Positions 32,271 through 33,072 of a stretch of DNA of 33,072 nt are shown here, one piece after another. Below the pieces are notes generated by a model, which was given only the letters and a program-made list of their open reading frames with translations, ran no database searches and was not told where the DNA came from. The translations under genes were made by a program, and so were the position numbers. The stretch is from contig JAFAPI010000161.1 in assembly GCA_019247195.1 (NCBI GenBank), forward strand, positions 1 through 33,072, written 5' to 3'. Position 1 is the stretch's first letter, and every line of letters begins with the position of its first letter. This DNA is from Gammaproteobacteria bacterium. GTDB taxonomy: Bacteria; Pseudomonadota; Gammaproteobacteria; Steroidobacterales; Steroidobacteraceae.

Positions 32271-32803
32271 CCCTCGCCCGCCCCGCGCGCGGGCTCGGGG
32301 CGCGGGGCCCGCGCCCGCAGCGGACGGGCACTGCGGCTGAGGCCGAGCGCGCCGCTGCGCACCACCTCGAGCAGCTGCGCGCGCCGCCCGAGCTCCTCGA
32401 GGAACGCGTCGATCTCCGCCTCGCTCGCCGTGAGCTCGACGATGAAGCCCTCGAGCGCCGGGTCGAGCACCCGGCCGCCGCTGCGCACCACCTGGCCGCG
32501 CACCGCATCCGTCTGCCCCGCCTCCACCTTGAGCTTGAGCAGGATGAGCTCGCGCTCGACGTGCTCCCCGCGCGTCATGTCGAGCACGTTGACCACGTCG
32601 ATGAGCTTGTTGAGCTGGTTGAGGATCTGCTGGATGACGGCATCGGAGCCGGAGGTCACCAGGGTGAGGCGCGAGACGGTGGGATCATCCGTCGGCGCCA
32701 CCGACAGCGACTCGATGTTGTAGCCGCGGGTGGAGAAAAGACCCGCCACGCGGTTGAGCGCGCCGGCCTCGTTCTGCAGCAGGATGGCGATGATATGGCG
32801 CAT
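32267..32803 (-). CDS. ilvH: Acetolactate synthase small (regulatory) subunit
   Basis: A 178-residue regulatory subunit of acetohydroxyacid synthase. The N-terminal ACT domain (1-75) begins MRHIIAILLQNEAGALNRVAGLFSTRGYNIESLSVAPT, the classic IlvH/IlvN start, with the valine-binding region. The ALS_ss_C domain follows (RELILLKLKV...FIVELTASEAEIDAFLEEL). About 15-20 residues of Arg/Pro-rich tail extend past the usual E. coli length of 163. It stimulates the large subunit and confers valine feedback. Unlike in most bacteria it is not downstream of the large-subunit gene; it lies head to head with one across 140 bases. The ATG at 32803 is the family start. Confidence 0.92.
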   Translation of the reverse strand: MRHIIAILLQNEAGALNRVAGLFSTRGYNIESLSVAPTDDPTVSRLTLVTSGSDAVIQQILNQLNKLIDVVNVLDMTRGEHVERELILLKLKVEAGQTDAVRGQVVRSGGRVLDPALEGFIVELTASEAEIDAFLEELGRRAQLLEVVRSGALGLSRSARPLRARAPRPEPARGAGEG

Positions 32804-32943
32804 GAAATTCGTTAAGGAGCGGGTAAGGAAGCGCCTGCAGAATAAGGGATCGGCTCAAGTTTGCACCATCAGGGCAAGCTGCTAGGCTCGATGGTTCCGG
32901 TGCGTTCCGCCCCGGTGAGCTCACCGACGACACTGGGTTCCCG
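32804..32943. promoter_or_regulatory. Divergent control region between ilvH and the acetolactate synthase large-subunit gene
   Basis: 140 bases, less GC-rich than the genes on either side, that must hold the promoters of both subunit genes. Rightward, TTGCAC (32861) and TAGGCT (32883) are 16 bases apart but are weak matches to sigma-70. I see no convincing leader peptide with a branched-chain-residue run and no attenuator hairpin with a T-run. Confidence 0.4.
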
Positions 32944-33072
32944 ATGACCGATTCCCTCACTCAGCCACGCCCCGGGGGCCACCCGCTCGCCGGTCAGCGC
33001 ATGAGCGGCGCCAGCATGATCATGCAGGTGCTGGCGGATGAGGGCGTGACCGCCATCTTCGGCTACAGCGGC
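32944..33072 (+). CDS. Acetolactate synthase large subunit, N-terminal fragment (runs off the window)
   Basis: The first 43 codons of a thiamine-diphosphate-dependent acetohydroxyacid synthase. After a polar N-terminal leader of about 20 residues, MSGASMIMQVLADEGVTAIF runs into GYSG, the beginning of the TPP-binding pyrimidine domain (compare MNGAE-LVRAL-EGV-VFGYPGG in IlvB/IlvI/IlvG). The catalytic glutamate lies beyond the window. Its match to an adjacent regulatory-subunit gene supports a biosynthetic enzyme for valine, leucine and isoleucine rather than a catabolic one. The ATG at 32944 is chosen; an in-frame ATG at 33001 is also possible. Which isozyme (ilvB, ilvG or ilvI) cannot be told. 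Confidence 0.83.
   Translation, partial: MTDSLTQPRPGGHPLAGQRMSGASMIMQVLADEGVTAIFGYSG

Overview
This is a 33 kb chromosomal window of a very GC-rich proteobacterium (by eye above 70% G+C). LptM, TamA/TamB, an FlhC-like regulator and a NtrC/sigma-54-type P-II promoter point to a gammaproteobacterium, probably near Xanthomonadales, Nevskiales or Steroidobacterales. That placement is an inference. I see no mobile elements, tRNA or rRNA genes or CRISPR arrays, and no gene-free stretch longer than about 185 bases. Codon use looks uniform, so the window reads as core chromosome.

Layout. At 1-5.9 kb there is the 5' end of polA (leftward), a DUF1800/DUF1501 exported pair, a leftward trio (hotdog thioesterase, small membrane protein, lptM), a fumarylacetoacetase-family hydrolase with a zeta-class GST isomerase, and a flavin reductase. 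At 6-12.9 kb lies a very tight leftward arginine operon: argR, argG, an unrecognised P-loop gene, argC, an N-acylornithine carbamoyltransferase (argF'), argB and argH. It is headed by two palindromic ArgR-box-like operators, 21 bp apart centre to centre, that straddle a sigma-70-like promoter. At 13-22.5 kb are tamB-tamA, an NRDE-family gene with nudC, an APC permease and an orphan FlhC-like regulator, all leftward. The FlhC-like gene diverges from an unknown gene across an AT-rich palindrome. At 23.4-25.9 kb are an isochorismatase-like hydrolase coupled to a GlxA-type regulator, and an isoaspartyl peptidase. At 26.1-29.6 kb is a single-chain pyruvate carboxylase gene cut by an in-frame TAG. 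Then come a ferredoxin-reductase-type flavoprotein, a P-II gene with quinone oxidoreductase behind a sigma-54 promoter, and ilvH diverging from the start of the acetolactate synthase large-subunit gene.

The most interesting system is the arginine operon. ArgF' carries alanine where N-acetylornithine enzymes have a specificity-determining glutamate. It also resembles the Bacteroides N-succinylornithine enzyme at other positions, so the intermediates may be N-succinylated. No N-acylglutamate synthase, argD or argE is present, and ArgB has no fused acetyltransferase domain. A SIMIBI-type P-loop protein of unknown function sits between argG and argC and is a candidate for a missing or new step. 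Other notable points are the amber codon inside the ATP-grasp domain of pyruvate carboxylase, the orphan FlhC-like regulator with its divergent unknown partner, and the head-to-head arrangement of the two acetolactate synthase subunit genes.

Limits: all family calls come from reading the translations. No alignment, profile or structure search was run, and comparisons to named reference enzymes rest on remembered sequences.
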